The notes: a model not told the origin generated them from the letters alone. A DNA stretch of 64,000 nucleotides from Desulfovibrio aminophilus (GCF_023660105.1 NZ_JAMHGA010000015.1:89521-153520), one strand, 5' to 3'; shown: positions 53,298 through 63,592, counted from the first letter of the stretch. Numbers and translations are program-made.

Positions 53298-53319
53298 ATC
53301 TTTCCAAAGGAGTCAGTCG

Positions 53320-55977
53320 ATGTCCGAAGCATCCCTCCCCAAGGGCTACGAGCCTTGGGGCATTGAGGAAAAGTGGGCCAGGCACTGGGAAGAGACCCGG
53401 GCCTTCAGCCCCGATCCGGCCGGGCCGGGCGAGCCGTATTCCATCGTCATCCCGCCGCCCAACGTCACCGGCGCCCTGCACATGGGCCACGCCCTGAACC
53501 TGACGCTTCAGGACATCCTCTGCCGCTTCCACCGCCAGCAGGGCCGCAAGGTCCTCTGGGTTCCGGGCACGGACCACGCGGGCATCGCCACCCAGAACGT
53601 GGTCGAGCGCCAGCTGAAGAAGGAAGGCAAGGGCCGCCACGACCTGGGCCGCGAGGCCTTCATCGCCCGGGTCTGGGAGTGGCGCAAGCAGTACGGCGAC
53701 CGCATCCTGAACCAGATCCGCCGCCTGGGCGCGTCCGTGGACTGGACCAGGGAGCGCTTCACCCTGGACGAGGGCCTGTCCCGGGCCGTGCGCGAGGTCT
53801 TCGCCCGGCTCTTCCACGAGGGGCTCATCTACAAGGGCAAGTACATCGTCAACTGGTGCAACCGCTGCCACACGGCCCTGGCCGACGACGAGGTGGAGCA
53901 CGCCCCGAGGAAGGGCCACCTCTGGCACATCAAGTATCCGCTCATGAAGGGCGGTTCGCTCGTGATCGCCACCACCCGGCCGGAGACGCTGCTGGGCGAC
54001 ACGGCCGTGGCCGTGCACCCCGAGGACGAGCGCTACAACGGGCACATCGGCGAGTACGCGGTGCTGCCCCTGGTGGGCCGCAAGCTGCCGGTCATCGGCG
54101 ACAACTACGTGGACCGCGAGTTCGGCACCGGCTGCCTGAAGGTCACCCCGGCCCACGACATGAACGACTGGGAGCTGGGCCGCAAGCACGGCCTGGAGGT
54201 GACGCAGGTCATCGACGAGGACGGGCGCATGAACGAGAACGCGCCCGAGAAGTATCGCGGCATGACCAAGGAGGAGTGCCGCGAGGCCGTGGTGGCCGAC
54301 CTGAAGGCCGAGGGCCTGCTCCTGGAGGTGGCGGACCACGAGCACAGCGTGGGCGAGTGCTACCGCTGCAAGAGCGTCATCGAGCCGCACGTCTCGACCC
54401 AGTGGTTCGTGAAGGTCAAGCCCCTGGCCGAGCGCGCCCGCGCCGCCGTGCCCGCCGAGACCGAGATTTTCCCCAAGCAGTGGGAGAAGGTCTACTACGA
54501 CTGGCTGGACAACATCCGCGACTGGTGCATCTCCCGCCAGATCTGGTGGGGCCACCGCATCCCGGCCTGGACCTGCGAGGCTTGCGGCGAACTCATCGTG
54601 GCGGCCAAGGACCCGGATCGCTGCCCCAAGTGCGGCGAGACGCGCCTGACCCAGGACGAGGACGTGCTGGACACCTGGTTCTCCTCCGCGCTCTGGCCCT
54701 TCTCGACCCTGGGCTGGCCGGACAAGACCCCGGAGCTGGCGGCCTTCTATCCCACCTCCGTGCTCGTCACCGGCTTCGACATCCTCTTCTTCTGGGTCGC
54801 CCGGATGATGATGATGGGCCTGCACTTCATGGACCGCGTGCCCTTCGGCCACGTGTACATCCACGCCCTGGTGCGCGACGAGCAGGGCAAGAAGATGAGC
54901 AAGTCCACGGGCAACGTCATCGACCCTCTGGAGATGATCCAGAAATACGGCACCGACTCCCTGCGCTTCACCCTCACGGCCTTCGCGGCCATGGGCCGGG
55001 ACATCAAGCTCTCGGAGAAGCGCATCGAGGGCTACCGCCACTTCGTGAACAAGATCTGGAACGCCGCCCGCTTCGCGCTCATGAACCTGCCCGAGGCCAT
55101 GCCCCGGGCGGAGCTGAAGGACCGCGGCGGGCTGGCCAACACCTGGATCCTGCGCCGCCTGGAAGAGGTCAAGGAAGAGGTGCGCCTGGCCGTCGTGGAG
55201 TACCGCTTCAACGACATGGCCCAGGGGCTCTACCGCTTCATCTGGAGCGAGTTCTGCGACTGGTACCTGGAGATGGCCAAGGGCGACCTCTACGGCCAGG
55301 ACGAGACGGCCAAGGCCCGCACCCAGGTGGCGCTCTGGACCGTGCTTTCGGAAACCCTGGTCCTGCTCCACCCGATCATGCCCTTCGTGACCCAGGAGAT
55401 CTGGGCCGCGCTGCCGGGCATCCCGGAGAGCCGCAAGGACATCGCCCGGGAACCCTTCCCGGCCGCCCGCCCCGAGCTGCGCGACGAGGCCGTGGCCGCG
55501 CGCATGGAGCTGTTCCAGGGCGTGGTCGCCTCGGTGCGCAACATTCGCGCCGAACTGGGCGTGGACCCGGCGAAGAAGCTCGACCTGCTCGTGCGCACGC
55601 CCTCGGCCGAGGACGCCGTGCTGCTCGAATCCGTGCGGCCCCTGCTGCTCTCCCTGGCCCGGCTGGAGAACTTCCAGGCCGGACCGGAGGTCAAGGGCCC
55701 CCGCGCCTCGGGCACGGCCGTGGTGCGCGGCAACGAGGTCTTCGTGCCCCTGGAGGGCGTGGTGGACTTCGAGGCCGAGCTGGCCCGCGTGGGCAAGCAG
55801 CTGGACAAGCTGGCCCAGCAGGTGTCCATCGTGGAGAAGAAGCTCGCCAACGAGGGCTTCGTGGCCAAGGCCCCGGCCGAGGTCGTGGAGAAGGAGCGCG
55901 AGAAGCTGACGCTTCTGGCCGAGGAGAAGGACAAGCTCTCGGCCCTGGAAGCCCGGCTGCGCAGCGTGGCGGGCTAG
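53320..55977 (+). CDS. valS: valyl-tRNA synthetase
   Basis: 885 residues. Class-I signatures are HMGH in PPNVTGALHMGHALN near residue 50 and KMSKSTGN near 526. The editing domain contains TTRPETLLGDTAVAVHP and FGTGCLKVTPAHD. WCISRQIWWGHRIPAW and a zinc-binding cysteine set (CEACGEL...CPKCGE) precede the KMSKS loop, and a C-terminal coiled coil (ELARVGKQLDKLAQQVSIVEKKLANEGF) closes it. The ATG at 53320 has AAAGGAG upstream. The frame stays open for 67 codons further upstream, but that sequence is hairpin leader and unlike ValS. Confidence 0.97.
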   Translation: MSEASLPKGYEPWGIEEKWARHWEETRAFSPDPAGPGEPYSIVIPPPNVTGALHMGHALNLTLQDILCRFHRQQGRKVLWVPGTDHAGIATQNVVERQLKKEGKGRHDLGREAFIARVWEWRKQYGDRILNQIRRLGASVDWTRERFTLDEGLSRAVREVFARLFHEGLIYKGKYIVNWCNRCHTALADDEVEHAPRKGHLWHIKYPLMKGGSLVIATTRPETLLGDTAVAVHPEDERYNGHIGEYAVLPLVGRKLPVIGDNYVDREFGTGCLKVTPAHDMNDWELGRKHGLEVTQVIDEDGRMNENAPEKYRGMTKEECREAVVADLKAEGLLLEVADHEHSVGECYRCKSVIEPHVSTQWFVKVKPLAERARAAVPAETEIFPKQWEKVYYDWLDNIRDWCISRQIWWGHRIPAWTCEACGELIVAAKDPDRCPKCGETRLTQDEDVLDTWFSSALWPFSTLGWPDKTPELAAFYPTSVLVTGFDILFFWVARMMMMGLHFMDRVPFGHVYIHALVRDEQGKKMSKSTGNVIDPLEMIQKYGTDSLRFTLTAFAAMGRDIKLSEKRIEGYRHFVNKIWNAARFALMNLPEAMPRAELKDRGGLANTWILRRLEEVKEEVRLAVVEYRFNDMAQGLYRFIWSEFCDWYLEMAKGDLYGQDETAKARTQVALWTVLSETLVLLHPIMPFVTQEIWAALPGIPESRKDIAREPFPAARPELRDEAVAARMELFQGVVASVRNIRAELGVDPAKKLDLLVRTPSAEDAVLLESVRPLLLSLARLENFQAGPEVKGPRASGTAVVRGNEVFVPLEGVVDFEAELARVGKQLDKLAQQVSIVEKKLANEGFVAKAPAEVVEKEREKLTLLAEEKDKLSALEARLRSVAG

Positions 55978-56027
55978 GGAAGCAAGGCGGCCCCGCCCCG
56001 GCGCGGCCGAAACGAGTGTCATGAGCC

Positions 56028-56047
56028 GCGCGCCCTCGCGGGCGCGC
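56028..56047 (+). terminator. GC hairpin after valS
   Basis: GCGCGCCC (56028-56035) and GGGCGCGC (56040-56047) form a perfect 8-base-pair stem with loop TCGC, 50 bases past the valS stop, followed by CGTTGAAAGTCTTT. Confidence 0.5.
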
Positions 56048-56072
56048 CGTTGAAAGTCTTTGGGGAAGGGGT

Positions 56073-56112
56073 CCAGGGGAAGCCCCTTTCTCCAGAAAGG
56101 GGCTTCCCCTGG
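56073..56112. repeat. perfect 18-base-pair hairpin element upstream of cobA-hemD
   Basis: CCAGGGGAAGCCCCTTTC (56073-56090) is exactly complementary to 56095-56112 around the loop TCCA. The following CGCCGGAGGCAAC holds the ribosome site of cobA-hemD. Long GAAAGTTT/GGGGAA-type hairpins ending in GCCGCCGGAGGC are, as I recall, repeated between genes of Desulfovibrio genomes; the copy number here cannot be checked from this window. Confidence 0.75.
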
Positions 56113-56126
56113 CCGCCGGAGGCAAC

Positions 56127-57638
<1,512 letters not shown>

Positions 57639-57653
57639 GATAAGGAGGCGGCC

Positions 57654-58649
57654 ATGTCCAGGCCCGAGATCGGCGGCGAGAAGGATATCCAGGAGATCGC
57701 CAAGGCCTTCCAGGAGAGCCGCGTGCTGCTCTCGGCCTTCGAGCTGGGCGTGTTCTCGGTTCTGGGCCTGGAGGGCCTGGGTTCCGAGGAGGCGGCCGAG
57801 CGCCTGGGCGCGGACCCGCGCGGCCTGGACCGCCTGCTGAACGCCCTGGCCGCCCTGGGCTTCGTGCGCAAGGACGGCGGGCTGTTCCGCAACACCGAGG
57901 CCGCCGAGACCTTTCTCAACGCCAAAAGCCCGCGCTATCTCTCCGGCCTGGCCCATACCTCCAACGTCTACAAGAGCTGGGCCTCGCTCACCGAGGCCGT
58001 GCGCCGGGGCGGCCGCGTCACCGAGCGGTCCTCCGCCGATCCGGCCGACACCCGCTCCTTCATCGAGGCCATGCACCGCCGGGCCAAGGACGACGCCGGG
58101 GCCCTGGCCGAACTCCTGGACCTCTCCGGGGTGCGTCGCGTCCTGGACCTGGGCGGCGGCTCCGGGGCCTACAGCATGGCCTTCTGCCGGGCCGAGCCCG
58201 GGCTCACGGCCGTGGTCCTGGACCTGCCCCACGTGACCCCGCTCACGCGGCGCTACGTGGCCGCCGAGGGCTTCTCCGAGCGCATCTCCACCCAGGACGG
58301 CGACTACCACACGGCGGACTTCGGCCGGGGCTACGACCTGGTCTTCCTCTCGGCCATCGCGCACATCAACTCCGGGACCGAGAACCGGGCCCTGGTGGCC
58401 CGCGCGTCCCGGGCCCTGAACCCCGGCGGCCGGGTGGCGGTGCAGGACTTCATCATGGATGACGACCGCACCTCGCCGCTGCACGGGGCCCTGTTCGCCC
58501 TGAACATGATCGTGAACACCGAGCGCGGGGACACCTACACGGAGTCCGAGGTGCGGGGCTGGATGGAGGCCGCCGGGCTCACGGACGTGCTGCGCCTGGA
58601 CGGCCGGGACAAGGCCTCCCTGGTGGTGGGACGGCTGGCGGGCCGCTAG
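57654..58649 (+). CDS. SAM-dependent O-methyltransferase (winged-helix dimerisation domain plus methyltransferase)
   Basis: 331 residues. An N-terminal winged-helix dimerisation domain (about 10-95, FQESRVLLSAFELGVFSVL, ERLGADPRGLDRLLNALAALGFVRK) precedes a Rossmann methyltransferase domain with motif I RRVLDLGGGSGAYSMAFCRAEP near 160-180, VVLDLPHVTPLTRRYVAAEGFSERI and QDGDYHTADFGRGYDLVFLSAIAHI. This is the acetylserotonin/caffeic-acid type (Methyltransf_2). The substrate is unknown. It starts 16 bases after cobA-hemD with TAAGGAGG, so it is cotranscribed and could act on a tetrapyrrole; that is inference. Confidence 0.85.
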   Translation: MSRPEIGGEKDIQEIAKAFQESRVLLSAFELGVFSVLGLEGLGSEEAAERLGADPRGLDRLLNALAALGFVRKDGGLFRNTEAAETFLNAKSPRYLSGLAHTSNVYKSWASLTEAVRRGGRVTERSSADPADTRSFIEAMHRRAKDDAGALAELLDLSGVRRVLDLGGGSGAYSMAFCRAEPGLTAVVLDLPHVTPLTRRYVAAEGFSERISTQDGDYHTADFGRGYDLVFLSAIAHINSGTENRALVARASRALNPGGRVAVQDFIMDDDRTSPLHGALFALNMIVNTERGDTYTESEVRGWMEAAGLTDVLRLDGRDKASLVVGRLAGR

Positions 58650-60127
58650 GAGCGGATCGAGCCCCCGGCCGTGGGCTTCGCGCGGCCCTTGCCGCGCATG
58701 GTCTCGTCCCGGCGCTTGATGATCTCGGCCGAGAGCCGGTAGGCGATGAAGTAGTTGTTGATGTTGCGCACGTAGTTCACGGTTTCCAACCCCACCACGC
58801 GCAGGGCCTCGCGCTCCACGCTCCCGAACCAGACGTTGGGGTCCAGCCCGTCCTCGGCGGCCATCTCGCGCAGCCGCTTCACCCGGTTCGGCCCGGCGTT
58901 GTAAGCCGCCAGGGCGAAGTGGAAGCGGTTCTCCGGGGTCATGGCCTCGTCGTCGAACTGGCCGCGCAGCAGGTTCATGTACTTGATGCCCGCGTGGATG
59001 TTGTTCTCCGCCGGGCGGATGTCGTCGAAGCCCAGGCCCCGGCCCGTGGAGGGCAAAAGCTGCATGATCCCCACCGCGCCCGAGGGGCTGACCGCCGTGT
59101 TGTCCAGCCGCGACTCCTGGAATGCCTGGGCCAGGGCCTGGAGCCAGTCGAAGCCGTAGGTTCGGGCGTAGGCCTGGAAGTGCTTCATGAAGGCGCGGCC
59201 CTCGCGGCCCACGAAGGGGTTGGACAGCCAGCGCGTGTTCTTGTGGTAGGCCGCGAAGCGGGATTCGAGGCCCTTCCGGTCGCGGACCATGTCCGCGATG
59301 GCCGCGTTCAGGCTGGCCAGGAGCAGGGGATTGGTCTTGCGCACGGCCCAGGCCGCCTTGCCCCCGGCGGCCAGGGGAAAGGCGTCGTTGACCACCAGCC
59401 CGGGCAGGACCCGGGCCCAGAGCTCGGCCTGGTGGTCGTCGCAGACCACGTTGTCGATGATCCCGGCGGAGAGCATCTCCAGGAGGTTGGCCGAGCCCAG
59501 GGTGTGCTCGGCCTCCACGATCTTCACGGGCGGGACGTCGTGGCGCGAGAACAGGAGGTTCAGGGCCCGGAGGTGCTCCACGTGGCTCGAGCCGCGCACC
59601 GCATGGACCTCGCGGCCGCCGAAGTCCTCCATGCGCGTCAGGCGCGGCGCGCCCTTGCGCGTGACCAGGACCTCGCGCACGTCGGTGAGCAGGGGCGCGG
59701 TGAAGGCCACCAGCTTCTCCCGCTCCGGGGTCACGGTCAGGGTGTGGGCGACGACGTCGCCGTGCCCGGCCAGCAGGGCCGGAATGGCGTCGTCCAGGAG
59801 CACGGGCACGTAGGTCATGTCCACCCGCAGCTCGCGCTTCCGGCGCCCGGCGTTGAGCTTCTTGCGGTAGATTTCCCCCAGCTCGTACATGAAGCCCCGG
59901 GGCTGGCCCGTGGAGTCGATGAAGAAGTTGGCCCGGTCGCTGATGACCAGGGCGCGCACGCGATGGTTTTCCAACATCTCCGGCAGGTCGCCGGTCCAGA
60001 CGTCCAGGAGGCTCTGGGCCCGGGCGTGCTCCATGCGCGGGTCGCGGGCCTCGTCGGCCCGGGCGGTCGAGTGGAAAGCCAGGAGCGCCGCCAGCAGGGC
60101 GAGGGCGATTCGCGGAAACAGAGACAT
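58646..60127 (-). CDS. mltF: membrane-bound lytic transglycosylase MltF-like
   Basis: 493 residues. A signal peptide (RIALALLAALLAFHSTARA) is followed by a family-3 solute-binding-like domain (about 55-300, LLDVWTGDLPEMLENHRVRALVISDRANFF, TLTVTPEREKLVAFTAPLL, KIVEAEHTLGSANLLEMLSAG). The C-terminal SLT domain (about 320-470) has QAFQESRLDNTAVSPSGAVGIMQLLPSTG with the catalytic Glu, and FALAAYNAGPNRVKRL. It cleaves peptidoglycan glycan strands. The stop shares CTAG with the convergent methyltransferase stop. Confidence 0.93.
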   Translation of the reverse strand: MSLFPRIALALLAALLAFHSTARADEARDPRMEHARAQSLLDVWTGDLPEMLENHRVRALVISDRANFFIDSTGQPRGFMYELGEIYRKKLNAGRRKRELRVDMTYVPVLLDDAIPALLAGHGDVVAHTLTVTPEREKLVAFTAPLLTDVREVLVTRKGAPRLTRMEDFGGREVHAVRGSSHVEHLRALNLLFSRHDVPPVKIVEAEHTLGSANLLEMLSAGIIDNVVCDDHQAELWARVLPGLVVNDAFPLAAGGKAAWAVRKTNPLLLASLNAAIADMVRDRKGLESRFAAYHKNTRWLSNPFVGREGRAFMKHFQAYARTYGFDWLQALAQAFQESRLDNTAVSPSGAVGIMQLLPSTGRGLGFDDIRPAENNIHAGIKYMNLLRGQFDDEAMTPENRFHFALAAYNAGPNRVKRLREMAAEDGLDPNVWFGSVEREALRVVGLETVNYVRNINNYFIAYRLSAEIIKRRDETMRGKGRAKPTAGGSIRS

Positions 60128-60177
60128 GATGGGCGACCGTACCCCAAGGGGCGAAGGGGTGACAACCCCTCGGCTCC

Positions 60178-60206
60178 TTGACGCGCGGCCATTTCCGGGA
60201 TATTAT
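60178..60206 (+). promoter_or_regulatory. sigma-70 promoter for purN
   Basis: TTGACG (60178-60183) and TATTAT (60201-60206) are each five of six to consensus with a 17-base spacer, 57 bases upstream of the purN ATG. It sits in the gap divergent from mltF. Confidence 0.75.
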
Positions 60207-60263
60207 TCGCAACTTGCCTGTATTTATGCATTTTTCGCGCAGCCCGCGCCCCAAGGAGTCCCC

Positions 60264-60944
60264 ATGCCCCTGTCCCTCGCCGTGCTCGTCTCCGGAGGCG
60301 GCTCCAACCTGCAGTCCCTCATCGACCGCATCGAGCAGGGCGTCCTGGACGCCGAGATCAAGCTGGTGGTCTCCAACAAGCCCGAGGCCTACGGCCTGGT
60401 CCGGGCGAGCGAGCACGGCATCCCCACCAGGGTCGTGGCCCACGCCGACCACCCCAGCCGCGAGGCCTTCGACACCGAGGTGCTCCGGGCCATCGAGGCG
60501 CACCAGGCCGAAGCCGTGATCCTGGCCGGGTTCATGCGCATCCTCACCCCGGGCTTCGTCCAGTCCTTTCCCCGGCGGCTGCTGAACATCCACCCGGCGC
60601 TCCTGCCGAGCTTTCCCGGGGCCCACGGCCAGCGCGACGCCGCGGACTACGGCGTGCGCATCTCCGGCTGCACCGTGCACTTCGTGGACGAGATCATGGA
60701 CCACGGCCCGGTGATCATCCAGGCCGCCGTGCCCGCCGAGCCGGGCGAGGGCGGCGACGCCCTGGCCGCGCGCATCCTCCGGCTGGAGCACCGCATCTTC
60801 CCCCAGGCCGTGCAGTGGCTGGCCGAGGGCCGCCTGGGCATGGAGGACCGCCACGTGCGGCTCGCCCCGGCCAAGCGGCCCCTGGCGGACCTCTCGGACC
60901 TGGGCCCCTGCCTCGTGAATCCGCCCCTGGAACAGGGCTTCTAG
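60264..60944 (+). CDS. purN: phosphoribosylglycinamide formyltransferase
   Basis: 226 residues. LAVLVSGGGSNLQSLIDRIEQG is the family N-terminus, LAGFMRILTPGFVQSFPRRLLNIHPALLPSFPGAH contains the catalytic Asn-His pair, and VRISGCTVHFVDEIMDHGPVI the catalytic Asp. It transfers a formyl group from 10-formyl-THF to GAR in purine synthesis. AAGGAGTCCCC precedes the ATG. The gene has its own promoter and is followed nine bases later by the transporter gene. Confidence 0.96.
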   Translation: MPLSLAVLVSGGGSNLQSLIDRIEQGVLDAEIKLVVSNKPEAYGLVRASEHGIPTRVVAHADHPSREAFDTEVLRAIEAHQAEAVILAGFMRILTPGFVQSFPRRLLNIHPALLPSFPGAHGQRDAADYGVRISGCTVHFVDEIMDHGPVIIQAAVPAEPGEGGDALAARILRLEHRIFPQAVQWLAEGRLGMEDRHVRLAPAKRPLADLSDLGPCLVNPPLEQGF

Positions 60945-60953
60945 GACGCCCCC

Positions 60954-62252
60954 GTGAGCGAGGAGCGCCCCCGCCCGCTGGCCGGGCTCCTGGCCTGGGC
61001 CTTCTACGACTGGGCCAACAGCGCCTTCTCCACGCTCATCGAGACCTTCGTCTTCGCCGCCTACTTCGCCCGCTCCGTGGCCGAGAACGAGACCCTGGGC
61101 ACGGCCCAGTGGGGCGAGATGCTGGCCGTGTCCGGGCTGGTCATCGGCCTGGGCGGGCCGCTCTTGGGCGCGGTGGCCGACCATCGGGGCCGCCGCAAGC
61201 CCTGGATCGGCGGCTTCACGCTCCTGGCCGTGGTCTGCACGGCCCTGCTCTGGTTCATCAAGCCCGGCCCGGCCTATGTCCCGGCCGCGCTCGTGCTGGT
61301 GGGCCTGGCCACGGTGGGCATGGAGTGCGGGGTGATCTTCGCCAACGCCATGCTGCCTTCCATCTGCCCGCCCGAGCGCCTGGGCCGCTGGTCCGGCTGG
61401 GGCTGGGCCGTGGGCTACGTGGGCGGCCTGCTCTGCCTGGTCGTCGGGCTCTACGGCCTGGTCACGGCCAACCCCTGGCTGCCCCTGCCGCGCGGGGAGG
61501 CCGAGCACGTCCGGGCCACGGCCCTGCTCACCGCGCTCTGGTTCGGCCTGTTCTCCCTGCCGCTCTTCCTCCTGGCCCGCGACGAGCCGGACACCGGCAT
61601 GCCCCTGGGACGCGCCGTGCTGGCCGGGCTGACGCAGATCCGCGACTCCCTGCGCCAGGCCCGGCGCTACCGCGACATCGGCCGCTTCCTCGTGGCGCGC
61701 ATGCTCTACAACGACGGACTGACGACCATGTTCGCCTTCGGCGGGATCTACGCCGCCGGGACCTTCGGCATGGGTCCGGAGGAGATCCTGCTCTACGGCA
61801 TCGGCCTGAACGTCACGGCCGGGCTCGGCGCGGCGGCCTTCGCCGTGCTGGACGACCGGCTGGGGCCCAGGAAGGTCATCGTCTGGTCCCTCTGGGGCCT
61901 GATGATTCCCGGCACGCTCATGCTCGTGGTCACGTCCAAGGCCCTGTTCTGGGTCTTCGGCCTGGTGCTCGGCCTGTTCGTGGGCCCGGCCCAGGCCAGC
62001 AGCCGCACCTGGCTGGCGCGCATGGCCCCGGAGGAGGTCCGCAACCAGATGTTCGGGCTCTTCGCGCTCTCGGGCAAGATCACGGCCTTCATCGGCCCGC
62101 TCCTGGTGGGCTGGCTGACCTTGGCCTCGGGCTCCCAGCGCGTGGGCCTGGGCGCGGTGATCCTGCTCTTCGCCGCCGGGCTCCTGCTCCTGCGCTCGGT
62201 GCCCCCGGCCGCGCCCGGCGCGGACTTTGCCAAGACCGTCCGGCCCGGGTAA
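60954..62252 (+). CDS. MFS transporter of the Atg22/UMF1 family
   Basis: 432 residues with 11-12 membrane helices. The N-terminus LLAWAFYDWANSAFSTLIETFVFAAYFA is diagnostic of the Atg22/UMF1 group (DWANSAF), and GPLLGAVADHRGRRKPWIGGFTLLAV is the MFS loop 2-3 motif. Fungal Atg22 exports amino acids from vacuoles; bacterial substrates are unknown. The GTG start is nine bases after the purN stop; AMMECR1 and PilZ genes follow on the same strand. Confidence 0.9.
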   Translation: MSEERPRPLAGLLAWAFYDWANSAFSTLIETFVFAAYFARSVAENETLGTAQWGEMLAVSGLVIGLGGPLLGAVADHRGRRKPWIGGFTLLAVVCTALLWFIKPGPAYVPAALVLVGLATVGMECGVIFANAMLPSICPPERLGRWSGWGWAVGYVGGLLCLVVGLYGLVTANPWLPLPRGEAEHVRATALLTALWFGLFSLPLFLLARDEPDTGMPLGRAVLAGLTQIRDSLRQARRYRDIGRFLVARMLYNDGLTTMFAFGGIYAAGTFGMGPEEILLYGIGLNVTAGLGAAAFAVLDDRLGPRKVIVWSLWGLMIPGTLMLVVTSKALFWVFGLVLGLFVGPAQASSRTWLARMAPEEVRNQMFGLFALSGKITAFIGPLLVGWLTLASGSQRVGLGAVILLFAAGLLLLRSVPPAAPGADFAKTVRPG

Positions 62253-62280
62253 AAGGGAACATGGGCACAAGGAGGCCGCG

Positions 62281-62841
62281 ATGACCGAAGCCTTCCACTT
62301 CAGCCTTTCGGACCAGGAGAAGGCCTACCTCAAGGATCTGGTGCGCCTGTCCATCGCCTCCCGGCTGACCCCGGGCCACGGCCCGGCCGAGCCGCCCGAG
62401 CCGCCCACGGACAAGTTGCGCGAGCGCCTGGGGGCCTTCGTGACCCTGGAGCTGGGCGGACGGCTGCGCGGCTGCATCGGCCACATCCAGGGCTCGGGGC
62501 CGCTGTTCCGCACCGTCTGGGACATGGCCCAGGCCGCGGCCTTCCAGGACCAGCGCTTCCAGCCGCTGACCGCCGGGGAGTTCGCCCGGCTGGAGGTGGA
62601 GATATCCATCCTGTCGCCCATCACGGCCTGCCCGGACCCGGAGCAGGTGGAAGTGGGCCGCCACGGCCTGCTCGTGCGCCGGGGCGGCCGGTCCGGGCTG
62701 CTCCTGCCCCAGGTGCCGGTGGAGTGGGGCTGGGACCGATGGAAGTTCCTGGGCCAGACCTGCCTCAAGGCCGGGCTTCCGGCCGAGGCCTGGAAGGCCG
62801 AGGGAACCGACATCTTCTGGTTCGAGGCGGAAGTGTTCTGA
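62281..62841 (+). CDS. AMMECR1 domain protein (AmmeMemoRadiSam system protein A type)
   Basis: 186 residues. RLGAFVTLELGGRLRGCIGHIQGSGPLFRTVWDMAQAAAFQDQRFQPLTAGEF contains the invariant RGCIGH motif; LEVEISILSPITACPDPEQVEVGRHGLLVRRGGRSGLLLPQVPVEWGWDRWKFLGQTCLKAGLP completes the domain. The molecular role is not settled; it often lies next to a Memo-like gene and a radical-SAM gene, neither of which is present here. AAGGAGGCCGCG precedes the ATG. Confidence 0.93.
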   Translation: MTEAFHFSLSDQEKAYLKDLVRLSIASRLTPGHGPAEPPEPPTDKLRERLGAFVTLELGGRLRGCIGHIQGSGPLFRTVWDMAQAAAFQDQRFQPLTAGEFARLEVEISILSPITACPDPEQVEVGRHGLLVRRGGRSGLLLPQVPVEWGWDRWKFLGQTCLKAGLPAEAWKAEGTDIFWFEAEVF

Positions 62842-62872
62842 ACTCCGGCCGGGCGCGGCCAAGGGGGGACGC

Positions 62873-63229
62873 ATGACCACGACGGGGGGACGGCGGACGG
62901 AACGCCGTCGCAAGCCGCGCCTGCCTTCGGACGGCCGCCTGCGCTGCGACCTGCTCCTGGCGGGCGGACGCCACCGCTTCGCCGTGGACGACCTCTCCCG
63001 CGCGGGCATGAAGGTCCGCTCCGAGGACGCCTCGCTCTACGGCCGCGTGGACGTGGGCCAGGCCGTGACCGTGCTGGCCGTGGGCAACGGGCTGAACGCC
63101 CTGGAGGAGGAGCGCTTCGGCGAGATCGTCTGGACCGGGCTGGTGGGCGGCCGCTTCCTGGCCGGAATCCGCTTCGTGGATATCCTGGCCGAGATGGACC
63201 TCCTCCTGCCCTACCTCTCCGAGCAGTAG
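62873..63229 (+). CDS. PilZ-domain protein
   Basis: 118 residues. RRTERRRKPRLPSDGRLRCDLLL has the R-X3-R type arginines of the PilZ c-di-GMP switch and FAVDDLSRAGMKVRSED has the D-X-S-X2-G motif. It likely binds cyclic di-GMP, giving an output for enzymes such as the GGDEF-EAL protein at 33996. AAGGGGGGACGC precedes the ATG. The last gene of the run from purN on this strand. Confidence 0.8.
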   Translation: MTTTGGRRTERRRKPRLPSDGRLRCDLLLAGGRHRFAVDDLSRAGMKVRSEDASLYGRVDVGQAVTVLAVGNGLNALEEERFGEIVWTGLVGGRFLAGIRFVDILAEMDLLLPYLSEQ

Positions 63230-63232
63230 TTC

Positions 63233-63490
63233 CTAGCCCGCGCGCTTCCGGCAGACCAGCCGGAGCTTTTCCACGATGCGCTCGTAGTTTTCGGGCCGGT
63301 GCGGCAGCATGCAGGGCGTGCAGTCCTTCACGCCCGCCGGGGTGAGCCGGAAGTCGCCGCCGCAGTCCGGGCCCAGGCAGTAGAGCGGGCAGTAGCAGAA
63401 CAGGCAGTTGAAGTTTTCGGGATCGTCGGTTTCATGGCAGGGGAAGTAGGCGCAGGCCTCGTTGCGGAAGAACTTGTGGCTGTTCTGCAT
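63233..63490 (-). CDS. cysteine-rich small protein (Cys_rich_CPXG/PF04071-like)
   Basis: 85 residues. KFFRNEACAYFPCHETDDPENFNCLFCYCPLYCLGPDCGGDF and GVKDCTPCMLPHRPENYERIVEKL carry 11 cysteines in the pattern of the small cysteine-rich domain family (PF04071), often seen near cobalamin genes. It probably binds a metal or iron-sulfur cluster; function unknown. It converges with the PilZ gene (4 bases apart) and diverges from the gene at 63593. Confidence 0.85.
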   Translation of the reverse strand: MQNSHKFFRNEACAYFPCHETDDPENFNCLFCYCPLYCLGPDCGGDFRLTPAGVKDCTPCMLPHRPENYERIVEKLRLVCRKRAG

Positions 63491-63592
63491 GGGAAAAAGT
63501 CCGTGTGGCGCGGTGTTCCGGCCGGTCGCCCGGGGCTGGCCCGGAATTTGCTTTTTGGGTCGCGAACCTCAAGCATCAGGGAGGATGCGACC

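Larger units (their letters stand above)
52955..53319 (+). other. 365-base gap: valS leader and divergent promoter region
   Basis: No gene. A self-complementary ATTATAAT (53051-53058) can serve as a -10 box on either strand, toward valS or toward the C69 peptidase gene at 52954. Between it and valS are four 13-base mini-hairpins, a longer stem (AGAAAGGCA 53167-53175 with TGCCTTTCT 53194-53202) and a composite stem at 53268-53297 (GACGGG...CCCGTC with CGGG...CCCG inside) ending 12 bases before the AAAGGAG ribosome site. I searched for a T-box AGGGTGG core and did not find one. Confidence 0.6.

Noticed and set aside
53119..53319. An in-frame 67-codon extension upstream of valS.
   Set aside because: The sequence is made of hairpins, translates to Arg/Ser-rich text unlike ValS, and the ATG at 53320 has a good ribosome site.
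52955..53319. T-box riboswitch ahead of valS.
   Set aside because: No AGGGTGG-type T-box core or antiterminator pairing was found.
60954..62252. Transporter first considered as a purine or nucleobase carrier because of purN upstream.
   Set aside because: The DWANSAF start and overall pattern place it in the Atg22/UMF1 group; proximity alone is not evidence for purine transport.
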